From Xiphydria camelus (Eukaryota > Arthropoda > Insecta > Hymenoptera > Xiphydriidae): a stretch of DNA of 64,000 bases. The translations under genes were made by a program, and so were the position numbers. Below are positions 32,678 to 44,381 of the stretch, piece by piece (within the stretch, counting starts at the first letter, position 1; the number at the start of each line of letters is the position of its first letter). The notes under the pieces were generated by a model. That model made no database searches and had not been told where the DNA came from. It worked only from the letters and a program-made list of their open reading frames with translations. Location: contig OY783198.1 of assembly GCA_963678675.1 (NCBI GenBank), forward strand, positions 15,100,876 to 15,164,875, given 5' to 3'.

Positions 32678-33052
32678 AAGGGACCCCGGCAGGTGTCAAA
32701 TCGATTTTGGCTTGAGAATGTGTGTGTTTCGGCTTTTTCTCTAGTGGGCGTTTGTTTCGAAGAAAAAAATTTTTGAAAATCGCATCGCGCGCTTATTCCA
32801 AGTATCTCCGGGATCGGCGTACGTCATGTCACCAATGCTTCGGTAGCGCAATGGTTAATTTGCCGGGATGGGAGTTTCGATATCGTGGGTTCAATTCTTG
32901 CTGGGTTTTTTTGTCAACTCTTTTTTCATTTGATTACAACTCCTTATTGTTATAGAAAGTGGTTTACATTATCAAATGAAATAAGAGTTTCAATTTTGTT
33001 CATAGTTTTATGTTATTTTTTCTCCTTCATTTTGAGGTGAATCGGGTCTTTC
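32678..33052 (+). repeat. Dispersed repeat with tRNA-like core, copy 1 (most complete)
   Basis: Starts AAGGGACCCCGGCAGGTGTC. A tRNA-like block lies at 32837-32905: GCTTCGGTAGCGCAATGG resembles the acceptor and A-box part of an insect tRNA, and GTGGGTTCAATTC the B box. The repeat continues through ATTACAACTCCTTATTGTTA to about 33052 (GAGGTGAATCGGGTC). The 5' part reappears inverted at 62980-63209 and the 3' part inverted at 46425-46606. This looks like a SINE or similar non-autonomous family whose tRNA-like region is not at the very 5' end. Confidence 0.75.
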
Positions 33053-33381
33053 GCACAATCCTCCTCTACCACGGCAATATTTTCAGTCGTAAGGTTTGTA
33101 ATTGCCTCATAAAATCTGTCTGCCATAGCGTGAACTGTAGCGTCATTTTTTTTCGAAGGATTATCCGCAAATTTTCTTTCCTCCTCAAACCTTGATTGTA
33201 AAAGGATAAGCGCATTTGAAAATGTTTGCTTACAATTCTCTGACCACCCTCAACAATCGTCACCACCACTCTCTGAACTCGCTGATGGATTTTCGGCCAT
33301 TTTCACACAAACACTTTGTATGAAATAGACTATTTTGAGGCGCAATACATGTAGTTAACTCGTCTTTTAAGTCGGTCCTAG
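33053..33381. other. Non-coding spacer ending in a LINE target duplication
   Basis: No gene recognised. The last 13 bases, AAGTCGGTCCTAG (33369-33381), recur at 45212-45224. Confidence 0.6.
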
Positions 33382-33562
33382 GAAGTCGGCCTAGAGCCGT
33401 TGAGGAGAACAGACGTGTTTATCAATCACTCGTCAACTTTTCTCCTATACAGTTATTAGTGGAAGTTTCGCAAGTGTTAAGTGGGTTTTCCGTGCCAGCC
33501 TTTATTGTGTGAAAACCTTTTGAGCTTGGGGGAGGGTGCATTGCATATCGCACCTCCCCAAG

Positions 33563-35049
33563 ATGTTCTCAACCCCTTCGCAGTCTTCTGCGAGTACCTC
33601 AACGTCTGTAGTACTAAACAATTCTCTCTCCAGCAACCATAAAACAACTCACACATCCTCCAGTAAAAACCCAATGACCAGTGGTGCACAGTATGCACAA
33701 GTGATTAGCTCTAGACAACATAAAATTATTAACGAACACGGCATCGTATTGAAAGCAATTGACAAAACATTCCGATTCACGAATTTACTGTTGCTTTATC
33801 CAAAGTTATCAACCCATTTAATATCATGCATCAAAACAAGTCCTTGGGATGCATTTGTTATTTCTTGTCTAGCAAGGCCTTGGTCCGCAAACTCACAGAT
33901 AAGCGCCCTACGATTACGGTTCGTACTCACACAATCGAAATCAAGCCATACCTCATGAACACAGTGAAAATCACAATATCGAATGCTAATCCGGTTATCC
34001 CCGATGACGAAATTTTGAGAGAAATTACTTCCTTGGGCATCAAGACCACCTCTAAAATTATGACAATTAGATCAGGTATGAGAATTCCGGGTTTGGAGCA
34101 CATTTTGACTTGGAGGAAGTATTTTTATATACCTGAGGAAGAGAAGGAACTCATACCGCCTAGGATGCAAGTGGTTCACGAAGGAAGCTCTTACTGGATT
34201 TATTTTTCTATGAAGCAAGTTACATGCTTCCTCTGCAAAGAAGAGGGTCACATCGCCCAACACTGTAAGAGCGTGGACATCACTCACAATCAGAACGACG
34301 TCACTCCAAATCCGGATCATTCACTATCTATTCCTTCAAATATTATCAACACAGGGAGTGATGCTCATTCCCCGGTGGGTCTCACTACACCCCATGAGCA
34401 TTTTTCCCCTTCTCTTCCAATGGTTGACAATGCAACGATCGATATAATTGAAAACAGTGACAAAGGGAGGGGAGCTAATGGTCAGGGGTACAGATCACCA
34501 GTCGACACCACACAAACAGGATGCGATGACTCGTGTATTCCAATGGAGATAGTGGAAGGAAGAACGGAGGGTCTAAAGAGGCCCAGATCTACTACTACAG
34601 ATTCCTCTGCTGCTCAATCTCAACAAACGGACGCTGGACCCGTTGATGGAACTACTGACTCCTTCACAGTGGTAAAATCCTCAAAGAAAAAAAGGAAGAC
34701 TTCCGTCAGCAAGTCACGTATGCCAGTGAACTCCAAAACTATACAAATTAAATCACTGGTCACGGCAGCAGCTGGGTACTTTTCGTCTAATAGTGACAAA
34801 TACCCTATTTCTTTTGATAAATTGGTCGACTTTCTGGTGGATATGCAGGGAAAAAAAATTACCCTGACCTCTGTGAACGAATACACAAACAATTCCAAAG
34901 GATTTCTGCAAATGATTCGCATGACCCAACAACAGATGACTGATCCAGGGATGAAGCAATACATCCAGGCAATTCGGTACAAGCTCTTCAAAGTCCTTCC
35001 GGCTGGCGTCGATTTCTCCGAATCGTCGTCGTCGGGAAACGAAGATTAG
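33563..35049 (+). pseudogene. LINE A ORF1 (RNA-binding gag-like protein), one frameshift
   Basis: ATG at 33563 opens MFSTPSQSSAS with a Ser/Thr-rich leader. Around 33840-33880 the coding frame shifts by one base and continues with RPTITVRTHTIEIKPYL, ISNANPVIPDDEILREIT and a single zinc knuckle CFLCKEEGHIAQHC (CX2CX4HX4C, ~34229). A Ser/Asp-rich linker and a Lys-rich patch (KSSKKKRKTS) follow, then a ~100-residue C-terminal segment ending SSSGNED. Such ORF1 proteins bind the element RNA to form the retrotransposition particle. The stop at 35047-35049 is 36 bases before the ORF2 ATG. Confidence 0.85.
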
Positions 35050-35085
35050 ACAAACCAACGGCTCTTCTATTCTACAACCACACCC

Positions 35086-38000
35086 ATGGCTTCTAGTAAT
35101 GATCAACTCCATAACCACAACGGCCTCAAGATCCTTTATTGGAATGCTCGCAGCCTCTTGCTTCGTCTCCCAGAACTCACAGCTCGTAAAAAATATAGAT
35201 ATTCTCGTAATTGTAAAGACAAACTTAAGACCAGAATCAACTCGCGAAATTAATTTGACAGGGTTTAAAATATTTCGGCAGGACAGATATTACGATCCTG
35301 GGGGTATTCTAGTTTCAGGAAAAGTATTGCATATTGTACTCTGGATGACACCAAGGTTCCAGGCTGTGTTGCTGAAATCGCCCGCTTTAAAATAACTAAC
35401 TCAAATCCCTCTTTTATACTATCAGTTATTTATAGACCTCCTGGAGTCAACTTGACACAAAATGAATGGAATGACATTATCTCCGTACTTAATCCTTCAC
35501 AAAGCTCATTGGTGGTTGGCAATTTTAATGCACACAATCAGGCTTGGAACTGTATTCAGACAGATACAAATGGCGATCGTCTTATTAACTCAATTCTAGG
35601 TCAGGATATAATCTTACATAATACAGATACCACCACGCGACAGGACCAAAGAACCCAATCAAATATTGATTTAGTTTTAACTTCAACTTCATTAGCAGAT
35701 AAGGTGAAAATTAATGTTCATGACGAAACTTGGGGCTCAGATCACTTTCCCATTTACATATATACATCGATTGAAAAGCATATTTATATCAAAAAGTCGT
35801 TTAAATTAACTTCTGTAAGAACAAACTAGGAATCTCTTCTAAAATCACTCGATGAGGCATACACCATCTTTCTCGAACCTGTGTTTGACTCCCTATCGCC
35901 TACGGAAAAATACGAATTCTATATTAACATCCTTACGGAAAAGGTTAAGGGGGTCACTCCAGTGAGAAGAACTGTTCCCTCCTTCAGGTACAGGAACCCT
36001 GTTCTTTGATGGGACGAGGAGTGCGGTAAGGTCAAGCTTCTCCGTAGAGCCGCCTTTAAAAAATGGAGGTTCACCGGGTTGGAAAAGGATTATTTCCTGT
36101 ACAAAAAAGCGTGCGCACAAGCGCGCAGAACCTTCAAACAAAAAAAGAGAGAATGTTTCAAAAACTTTGCAAGCTCAATTGACATTAGAAATAATCTAAA
36201 CTATGTTTGGAACCAATGTAAAGTTTTCAAAAACGCCTGGGTAAATAACAGTCCTGCTAGCAACTCGGAGAATTTACAAGTTGAGGGAAAAATTGAGGAA
36301 TATTTATGCTCCATCAGCTCTGCCTGGGTAAAATCAGGTACCTTCCAGACTCCTCTATACCCACGCAATGAATTCCTTGAAGCCCAATTTAGTTTTTTGG
36401 AGTTTAACCTTGCGTTGGACTCTCGCTCTCCTGGGTCAGCGCCGGGTCCGGATGGAGTCGATTACGGTCTTCTCCAAAAGCTGCCTCCCAAATGGAAATT
36501 ATTATTATTGGACATTTATAATGAAATGTACACGAGTGGGAGATTTCCAGCCTCCTGGTCGATACAGTACATACATTTCATACCAAAGGGGGGCAGCTCT
36601 GGAGTTCGCCCTATTGCTCTTTCCTCCTGTCTGGCGAAATTAATCGAGACAATATGGTGAAAAATAGACTACAATGGTGGATTGAATCGCAGGAAATCCT
36701 CCCCCCGTCTCAGAGTGGGTTTCGGAAGTGGCGATCCTGTAACGACAATCTGACCGATCTTCTGGTACATGCCGACCTTAACCTAGCCAAGAATAAAGAA
36801 ACCCTGGTAGTATTTTTGGACGTTAAGTCTGCGTTTGATAATGTTAACATTCAAACGCTGACTCATAAATTAGCTTCGATTGGCTGTCCCAGTAATTTGA
36901 TCAGCCTCGTTAAATCCCTAATCCTCGAACGTACAGTAATCTCCTCCTATAACTCAACACCTCTCAGGGTCTCCAAGGGGGTTTCCCAATGCGGGGTGTT
37001 ATCCCCCTTGTTGTACAATATCTACGTGTCTGATATAGTTAAAGATATACCAGCTGAGGTGACAGCTAACCAATTTGCAGACGATATATCTTTATATTCT
37101 GCAGTTTTAAAATACTACCCAAAAGGACTTGGTAACATCACCGCAGCTGTTAATAAGGTAAAAAACAATCTTCAGCGGCTTGACTTGGAGCTTTCTCCTA
37201 CCAAAACCGAGTTACTTCATATAAACAAGAGAAGGAACCCCCCTGTTGACACTGCGATTTGTTTAAACGGGGTTAGGATTCAGTCTACCCAGGTCGCTTG
37301 GTTCTTGGGAGTTCTTATTGATCATAAATTAACTTTTTAATCTCACCTAGACAAGGTACAAAAGTCTGCTTTCAAGGCTTTAAACGTTGTGAAATTTTTT
37401 AAAGGGACCTGGTGGGGATCTGACCCAGAGACCTTGATTCTCCTCTACAAGGCTTTTGTCCGATCAATTCTCGAGTATGCCATCTATGTCTACTTTCCCA
37501 CCACAAAAAGTCGAGTATTAAACCTCGAACGTTTCCAATACAACGCAATCAGACTATGCCTTGGATATCGCGCATCAACCCCAGTGAACATACTTCTTCT
37601 TGAAAGCAGGCTTTGTACTCTCATGGAACGAGCTTTATATTTGGGCAACTCATACCTTATTAAAATACTATCTAACAATGAACTCCAGGTTTCGTCATAC
37701 ATAAACCAAATGTTTATTAACCTTTCACCCCCTCACCATAAACGACGACTTATCTTTAAGTGTATCAGGGAGGTGAAGGATTGCCTTAATCGACTACACT
37801 CGTTTAATAAGTACCCTATGTATTTACACGACTACTCAACCGGAATGGTATCAATTCCTATTGATACTGAGGCAGGAAAAAATGTAAAAAGGTTGCTCAA
37901 TGTTCTGCCCAATCCCAATATCTCTTACGTATCCTATCTCCCCGATAATATAAAAATATTCACCGATGGTAGCAAGACCATGGATGGGATATCAGTTGGC

Positions 38001-38578
38001 ATCGCGTGGTATTGTCCCGACCTCGAAATAGCCCAATCTCTAAGTATAAATCCCTCCTCTTCCGTATTTAATGCTGAGTGCTTGGCTATAAGTAGAGCCA
38101 TGGACATTGTCTTATCTCACTGTGACAAAAGCTTCATCATTGTTAGCGACTCCCTTAGTGCGCTTCAGTGTTTACAGTACCCAAGCATCAACATAAAAGT
38201 AAATAAACACACTTTGGATACTAAAGAAAAAATCAATAAGTTCGAAACCAATCGGGAACCCCTCCGTTTCCTTGAAATTTTATTGGGTGCCATCGCATAT
38301 GGGAATTGCTGGCAATGAGGAGGCTGACCGTCTGGCTAGGGAGGCCACCACCGTATAGGGCCTGATCTTTCTCAACTCCTCCCATTTACAGACTTCAGAG
38401 AACAGTTTAAAAGACGATCATTTGACAACACCACAGAGCTCGTAAAAGGGATGGGTGAAGAAAAAGTCAAAGAGTATTTCGATTTATACTGTAGGGGTGG
38501 TAGGAGGCCATGGTATAAGGGGCTTAAGCTCTCGCGTAATGCCATCGTGTCGATCAATAGAGCTCGTTCCAATCATTA
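35086..38578 (+). pseudogene. LINE A ORF2, main part: endonuclease, RT, RNase H; multiple breaks
   Basis: ATG at 35086 begins MASSNDQLHNHNGLKILYWN, the start of an endonuclease domain. A frameshift near 35200 is followed by DILVIVKTNLRPES and, after a return, VVGNFNAHNQAW, SNIDLVLTSTS and WGSDHFPI, the endonuclease signature blocks. Stops occur at 35827 (TAG) and 36007 (TGA). RT shows APGPDGVDY, FIPKGGSSGVRPIAL, then after a frameshift near 36655 motif A VFLDVKSAFDNV, GVSQCGVLSPLLYNIYVSD and FADDISLY. A TAA at 37338 follows, then RNase H with IKIFTDGSKT, FNAECLAISRAM and IVSDSLSALQ. Another shift near 38280 leads to PSHMGIAGNEEADRLAREA. The piece ends at the TTA target of the inserted element. 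Confidence 0.88.
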
Positions 38579-39047
38579 CACAGGCACACAAAAAAAAGGC
38601 CTTGTTCCCGGAACCAGACCAGCATATCTTTATGTTTTGGGGTCGCTAAATCCGAATCCGGTGTCCGTTTGTCTCCATCACGTCACATTTTTTTTTAATC
38701 TCAAAAAACCATCAATAGATCATGATTTTCAAAAAGTTAATGGACAAACTAAATTCGCTATAGGGGTTTTTTTTTGGTCGCTGATCACGAATCTGAAATA
38801 GGATTTCAAAAATGCAAAATGGCGGATCCAATATGGCGGACGAGATTTTTGAAAATCGACGGATTCATGCCGAATTTGGTATAAGGGGGTTTTTTGGGTT
38901 GCTGATCATGAATCTGAAATCAGATTTAAACAATTCAAGATGGCGGATCCAATATGGAGGACGAGATTTTCGAAAATCGACGGATTCATGCCAAATTTGG
39001 TATAGGGTTTTTTTTTCGATCGCTAATGACGAATATGAAGTTATATT

Positions 39048-39333
39048 TGTGGAGGCTCAGCTTTGCCGCCAGCAGCAGCACCGTCGCAAACAGCTCCTTG
39101 TGCCGAGAGTCGAGTTCCGTTAGCCGCTCCCGCGCAGGCGCACCCCGCCACGTTCTAGGCGACCGACGCGTGGGGACGCGCGAGAGCAGCCACGACGTTC
39201 GGACAGTGTAGACGCTTTTCGCATAGCAGATCGACCTTGCCTCGACGAATAAAGACTTCGCCTTTCTCCGCTCTCGAGCCTCGATTCGTTCGTCCCGTTC
39301 GTTTCCTGTCCTTCGGCCCGCGTGGCCGCTTCA
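39048..39333 (+). repeat. 5' LTR of element 2
   Basis: TGTGGAGGCTCAGC ... GGCCGCTTCA, with TG...CA ends. A polyadenylation-like AATAAA lies at 39248. Confidence 0.95.
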
Positions 39334-39352
39334 GTGGTGACCCCGACAAAAA
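39334..39352 (+). other. Primer-binding-site-like sequence of element 2
   Basis: GTGGTGACCCCGACAAAAA directly after the 5' LTR. TGGTGACCCCGAC has the form of a tRNA 3'-end complement; the tRNA was not identified. Confidence 0.75.
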
Positions 39353-39828
39353 GGAATACGTTTCTTCAACCGCCGCCCCAGAGGTGCGAACGCCATCACC
39401 TCGGACGCCAGCCAGTTTAGCATATCGTCTCTGCTCGGCGACGCGCACCGGCTCGGACATCATCGCCCAGCAGAGGGCCATCGCCACACCATCGTCGAGG
39501 CGCTAACGCCGCCACCTCGGACATCAGCGCCCGCAGCAACATCACTCCACAGGAGGACGACGCACTCCACTTCAAATAAAGACCGGTGAGTCCTTTCCAA
39601 GCCGCGGAGAGCGCGGCCTCATCACTCTCGCCACCGCGCGCCGGCCATCTTTCTTTGCTGGCACGTGTCAGCCACACAGCGTGGCCAGAAACGGCCATTA
39701 CCGCCGCCATTACCACCGTGTGCGCCATCTTTCCGCGCCGACCGCGCCATCTTTCTGCGTCGCTCGCGCCATCTTCCCGCGTCGCCCGCCCCATCTCGCG
39801 TCGTTCGCGCCAGTCCACGGTACGCGCC
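39353..39828 (+). other. Leader of element 2
   Basis: Open in several frames without a start-conserved motif. CCGGTGAGTCC near 39585 resembles a splice donor, but I see no matching evidence of splicing. Repeated GCGCCATCTTTC / GCGCCATCTTCC phrases lie at 39720-39800. Confidence 0.55.
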
Positions 39829-40791
39829 ATGATCACCCGCAGCCCACCGAGCCAAGCACGCGCGGCCGACAACTTGACCGATGACAGGCAGCCACCGCTG
39901 GCCCCCGACGAGCCGCCATCGTTGGAGCTCGCGCATCCGGCCCCTTCGGTTGAAACAACCTCTCACTGCGTCATACCCAAATACTGGAACTTCAATCCGG
40001 CACTCTGGTTCGGACGAGTGGAATGCGCCTTTAACAGATACCGCATTCGCGCCGACTCTTCCCGATTTGATCTAGTCGTCTGCAGCCTTCCGGACGACGT
40101 AGCGCAGGAGGTTTCGGACGTCATCCTCACGCCGCCGGCAACCGACAAATACGAATCCCTGAAACGAGCCGTCCTGCAGCGGTTCTCGTTATCCCCGGAC
40201 CGCCAGCTACACCAGTTGCTCAACGAGGTCCAGCTGGGCGACCGCACCCCCTCTCAACTCCTCCGCCAAATGAAACGCCTTGCAGGTGCAGCCATCTCCG
40301 AGGACGCTCTGCGAGTAAAATGGCTGGACCTACTCCCGTCTTACGCCGCCCGCTTGTGCCGGGTTCTTCCAGCGACCTCCCTCGACCAACTCGCCTCTCT
40401 CGCCGATGAAATCATCTCCACTACACCAGTTGTCGCAGCCGTCCAGTCGACCTCCCGCGCATCCACGCCATCGAGCGGTATCTCCGCGCGTACACCGTCG
40501 CCCCACCGCACACATGAGTCTGAGGCCTTACAAACGATGCTCACGCAACTAGTCGCCTTGATGCAACAGCATCAGAACACGATGCAGGCAATAGCGGCCG
40601 CAGTCTCCAGCAACAACTCACAACGCTCCAGGAGCCGCTCCCGTAGCGCAGCTTCGTCTCGCAGCGCATCCCCGGCCGCTCAGCCCTCAGCCGCGAACCC
40701 TGCGCTGCGTTGGTACCACCAGCAGTTCGGTGAAGACGCTACCCGTTGCAAACCCTACTGCACGTTTAACGCCCGGCCGAGAAACCTCTAG
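39829..40791 (+). CDS. gag: Gag of LTR element 2
   Basis: I choose the ATG at 39829 because the upstream part of the frame opens only with GTG and is low-complexity. The 320-residue product has a capsid-like region: IPKYWNFNPALWFGRVECAF near residue 50, DSSRFDLVVCSLPDD, ATDKYESLKRAVLQRFSLS and PSQLLRQMKRLAG. A Gln-rich then Arg/Ser-rich stretch (SRSRSRSAASSRSAS) precedes a C-terminal block RWYHQQFGEDATRCKPYC, which in related elements precedes the protease. No classical zinc knuckle is present, as is common in this group. It ends at TAG 40789-40791, overlapping the pol frame, which is shifted by -1. Confidence 0.85.
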   Translation: MITRSPPSQARAADNLTDDRQPPLAPDEPPSLELAHPAPSVETTSHCVIPKYWNFNPALWFGRVECAFNRYRIRADSSRFDLVVCSLPDDVAQEVSDVILTPPATDKYESLKRAVLQRFSLSPDRQLHQLLNEVQLGDRTPSQLLRQMKRLAGAAISEDALRVKWLDLLPSYAARLCRVLPATSLDQLASLADEIISTTPVVAAVQSTSRASTPSSGISARTPSPHRTHESEALQTMLTQLVALMQQHQNTMQAIAAAVSSNNSQRSRSRSRSAASSRSASPAAQPSAANPALRWYHQQFGEDATRCKPYCTFNARPRNL

Positions 40792-43700
40792 CGCCTCCCG
40801 CTCACCAGGCGGCAGCGGTAGATGCAGCTTCGGAACACCGCCTACACGTACGTGATACATCCACGAATTTAAGTTTTCTAGTAGACACTGGCTCGTCAGT
40901 TTCGCTCCTGCCGCGCGCGCTTTTTAAGAGAGAGCTTCGCCCGCACCCGCTCATGCTAGCAGCCGCCAACACTTCAGCCATCGCCACTTTTGGGGAACAT
41001 CGTCTCATCCTCAACTTACGGCTACGACGCCCGTTCTCTTGGCGGTTCCTCATCGCGGACGTAAACTCACCGATCCTGGGGGCCGACTTCCTCGCCCATT
41101 ACGGCCTGGCAGTCGACCTCACCCGCAGACGCCTCATCGATACCGACACCGACATCCACACCATCGGCTCCATCAACGCAGTCTCGATCCACTCAGTCGC
41201 CATCTCCATCCCGGCAGCGGTAGCAGAAGGTCAATTCGCCGCCCTCCTGACCGAGTACTCCGACCTCGCCGCTCCGGGCAGCTCCGTTATGTCGCTACCG
41301 GATCTAGCGGTAGAGCACCATATCGTGACCGCCGGCCCTCCAGCAGCAGCCCGTCCGCGCCGCCTTGCCGGCCCTCGCCTACAAGCCGCACGTGCCGAAC
41401 TTCGAACGCTGTTGGAGCAGGGTATCGTACGCCCCTCCGACAGCGCCTTGGCCAGCCCGCTCCATCTGGTGCCGAAGCCGGACGGCTCGTTTCGAATCAC
41501 TGGTGACTATAGGCAGCTCAACAGCCGCACCGTTCCGGACCGCTACCCGTTGCCTATAATCGAAGACCTGTTACTGGGTTTGGGAGGCACGATCTTCTCG
41601 GTCGTCGAACTGAAGAAAGCCTTCTACCAGCTCCCCATCGCGCCAGCCGACCAACACAAAACAGCGATCTGCACCCCGTTCGGCCTCTACGAGTTTACTC
41701 GGTCATCCATGGGGCTCCGTAACGCGGCGCAGTCACTGCAGCGAGCCATGGACCACCTTCTCCGAGATCTACCCTTCGCCCGGGCATACATGGACGACAT
41801 CATCATCGCCTCCACCAGCCCTGCGGAACATCTCGCCCACCTCCGCGCGCTATTCGATACCCTGCGCGCGGCAGGCATAAGAATCAACCCGGACAAATGC
41901 AACCTCGCGAAGGACTCCATCATCTATCTCGGGTACGAGATCTCGGCGGAAGGCTCCAGGCCGCCAGCATCGCGGTTCGACGCTATCCGTGCCTACGCCA
42001 GACCCACGGACACGGCGCAGCTCCGGCGTTTCCTCGGGCTGGTCAATTACTAACGGCGCTGTCTCCCCAAGGCCGCGCATATCTTCGCCCCGCTTAACGA
42101 CCTCCTCAAGCACGCGCCGTCAAGACCGAAGAACGCTCCCATCACGTGGAACTCTGCAGCGGAGGAAGCGTTCATCGCCGCCAAGCTTGCTCTAGCCGAC
42201 GCCGCGACTATCACCTTTCTGCAGCACGAAACCAACCTCCGTCTGCACACCGACGCCTCCGACATCGCCATAGGTGCTGCGCTCGAGCAGGAAAGCCCCA
42301 ACGGTCATTGGAGACCTCTCGGTTTCTTCTCCCGCAAGCTTAGTGATGCAGAGCGCCGCTACAGCGCATATGATCGCGAACTCTTGGCCGCCTTCGCCGC
42401 GGTGAAACACTTTCGAAGCATTCTAGAGGGACGTCCCTTCACGCTTTTCACGGATCACAAGCCGCTCACGCACGCCCCTCACCAGGCGCCCGACAAGGCC
42501 TCCCCTCGTCAGTCACGGCAACTCGATTTCTTGCTCCAGTTCCACGTCACGTTCGCGTACACAAAAGGGAAGGACAACGTGGTCGCCGACGCGCTGTCGC
42601 GGGTGGAAGCCATCGATATGCCATCGAGGCTCAGCCTGGCGACCTTGGTCCAACATCAGAGGGACGACCCAGACCTGCCGCATATCCGCGAGTCCGAAAC
42701 GCTCGCGCTTCAGCTCCTCGACATCGACGGTAGTGAGCTGTGGTGCTCCACGGCGAACAATACGATACGCCCGTACATCCCTCGCAGCCTCAGGAAGACG
42801 GCTTTCAGCGTGGTACACGATCTCTCCCACCCCAGCGTCCGCGCTACCGTGCGCCAGATTGCCCAGAGATACTGCTGGCCCAACATGCGCAAGGATACCT
42901 CGCGCTGGGCGCAGTCCTGCCAGCCATGCCAGCGCGCGAAAATATCGCGACACAACCGCGCAGCTCTCGCCGACTTCGCAACGCCAGACGCCCGATTCGA
43001 CTACGTTCATCTCGACCTCGTCAAGATGACTCTCTGCTCGGGAATGCAATACTGCCTCACGATCATCGACCGATTCTCCAGGTGGCCTACCGCGATTCCA
43101 CTCCCCGACCAGCAAGCGCGGACGGTCGCTCGTGCATTCTTCGGTGGTTGGATCGCGCTCTTCGGCACGCCCCTCACCATCACGACGGACCAGGGAGCGC
43201 AGTTCGAGGCAGAACTCTTTTCCGCGCTCGCAGCGCTTATCGGCGCTGAGCGCATCCGCACCACTCCATACCATCCCCAATCGAACGGTATGGTCGAACG
43301 ATTTCACCGAACGTTAAAAGCGGCGCTCATGTGCAGCCCCGCTACGCCCTGGCCGAAAGCGCTCCCAACCGTCCTCCTCGGCCTCAGGACGACGATCAAG
43401 GAAGACCTCAACGCCTCTCCGGCCGAGATGCTCTTCGGCACGATCCTGCGCATTCCTGGTGACTTCTTCGCTACGAGCAGACACCCGGACGTTAACGCAC
43501 CGATTTTCGTCTCGGACCTCCGCCAGGTCATGCAGAACCTGCGCGTGGTCCCGGGATCCAGGCATATTCCTCACACGAAACCTTTCTTTCATCTCGACAT
43601 CCACTCATCGCCTTTCGTCTTCAGGAAAGTCGAGACGGTTAGGAAGACGCTACAGCCACCGTACACAGGCCCACACAGGGTCCTCGAGCGCATCAGCGAC

Positions 43701-44171
43701 GCGCTGTACCGCGTCGACATCAACGGCACGCCGAAAGTCATCTCAACAGCCTCGCTGAAGCCGGCATACGTCGAAGCAGCCGAGCCGCCGCCGACACCCG
43801 CCCCGCCGAATTGCACTAGCAACCCACACGACCTCGCACTCCCTCTCGCCGACGCCGCTCCTCAGCTTCCCGCGACACTCCCGCCCGCGGAACTCGCTCC
43901 TCAGCCTTCGTCGACACTTCCTCTCGCTGACCCCGCTCCTCAGCCTTCCTCGACGTTGTCCCCCAGCGCAGCTCCTCAGCCCTCTCCGTCGACCTCTAGT
44001 TCTCCTTCGCAGCCTCCACCGCCCGCCAGGTCTCCACCTAGGCGGTCAGTTTCGTTCCGTCTGCCACCCGCAGCCGTCACTGGAGGGCGAGTCCCTGTGG
44101 AGGCTCAGCTTTGCCGCCAGCAGCAGCACCGTCGCAAACAGCTCCTTGTGCCGAGAGTCGAGTTCCGTTAG
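40770..44171 (+). pseudogene. pol: Pol of LTR element 2: one stop and an altered RT catalytic residue
   Basis: The frame is open from within the end of gag. Protease: FLVDTGSSVSLLP (~40880). RT: LVPKPDGSFRITGDYRQLN, motif A FSVVELKKAFYQLPI, in which Glu (GAA) occupies the position of the invariant first Asp, FTRSSMGLRNAAQSLQRAMD, and YMDD (41787-41798). A TAA at 42051-42053 interrupts the RT-RNase H connection in a context where relatives carry a second Tyr. RNase H follows with LHTDASDIAIGAAL, YDRELLAAF and FTDHKPL. Integrase has an HHCC region ending CQPCQ (~42930), then HLDLVKM, ITTDQGAQFE and NGMVERFHRTLK as D,D,E blocks. The C-terminus is Pro/Ser-rich, and its stop (44169-44171) lies inside the 3' LTR. 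Expression in a second frame implies -1 frameshifting, or a later indel. Confidence 0.93.
44079..44095 (+). other. Polypurine-like tract of element 2
   Basis: ACTGGAGGGCGAGTCCC ends at the start of the 3' LTR; GGAGGGCGAG is the purine-rich part. Confidence 0.6.
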
Positions 44172-44381
44172 CCGCTCCCGCGCAGGCGCACCCCGCCATG
44201 TTCTAGGCGACCGACGCGTGGGGACGCGCGAGAGCAGCCACGACGTTCGGACAGTGTAGACGCTTTTCGCATAGCAGATCGACCTTGCCTCGACGAATAA
44301 AGACTTCGCCTTTCTCCGCTCTCGAGCCTCGATTCGTTCATCCCGTTCGTTTCCTGTCCTTCGGCCCGCGTGGCCGCTTCA
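44096..44381 (+). repeat. 3' LTR of element 2
   Basis: 286 bp, nearly identical to 39048-39333. The last codons of pol read into it. Confidence 0.95.

Larger units (their letters stand above)
39048..44381 (+). mobile_element. Ty3-like LTR retrotransposon, element 2 (5.3 kb, young)
   Basis: Two 286 bp LTRs (39048-39333, 44096-44381) differ at about two positions by eye (CCACGTTC/CCATGTTC, TTCGTCCC/TTCATCCC). TATT flanks both sides (39044-39047, 44382-44385), a 4 bp target duplication. Between them are a primer-site-like sequence, gag, and pol in a different frame. No envelope gene is present. It sits in the left arm of the TTA fold-back element. Despite its apparent youth it has one stop in pol and a Glu in place of the catalytic Asp of RT motif A. 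Confidence 0.96.

Noticed and set aside
32837..32905. Functional tRNA gene
   Set aside because: A and B boxes are recognisable, but stems pair poorly and the block is part of a longer dispersed repeat.
42384..44171. Envelope gene in LTR element 2
   Set aside because: The frame after integrase is a Pro/Ser-rich tail of pol running into the LTR, with no signal peptide or membrane segment.
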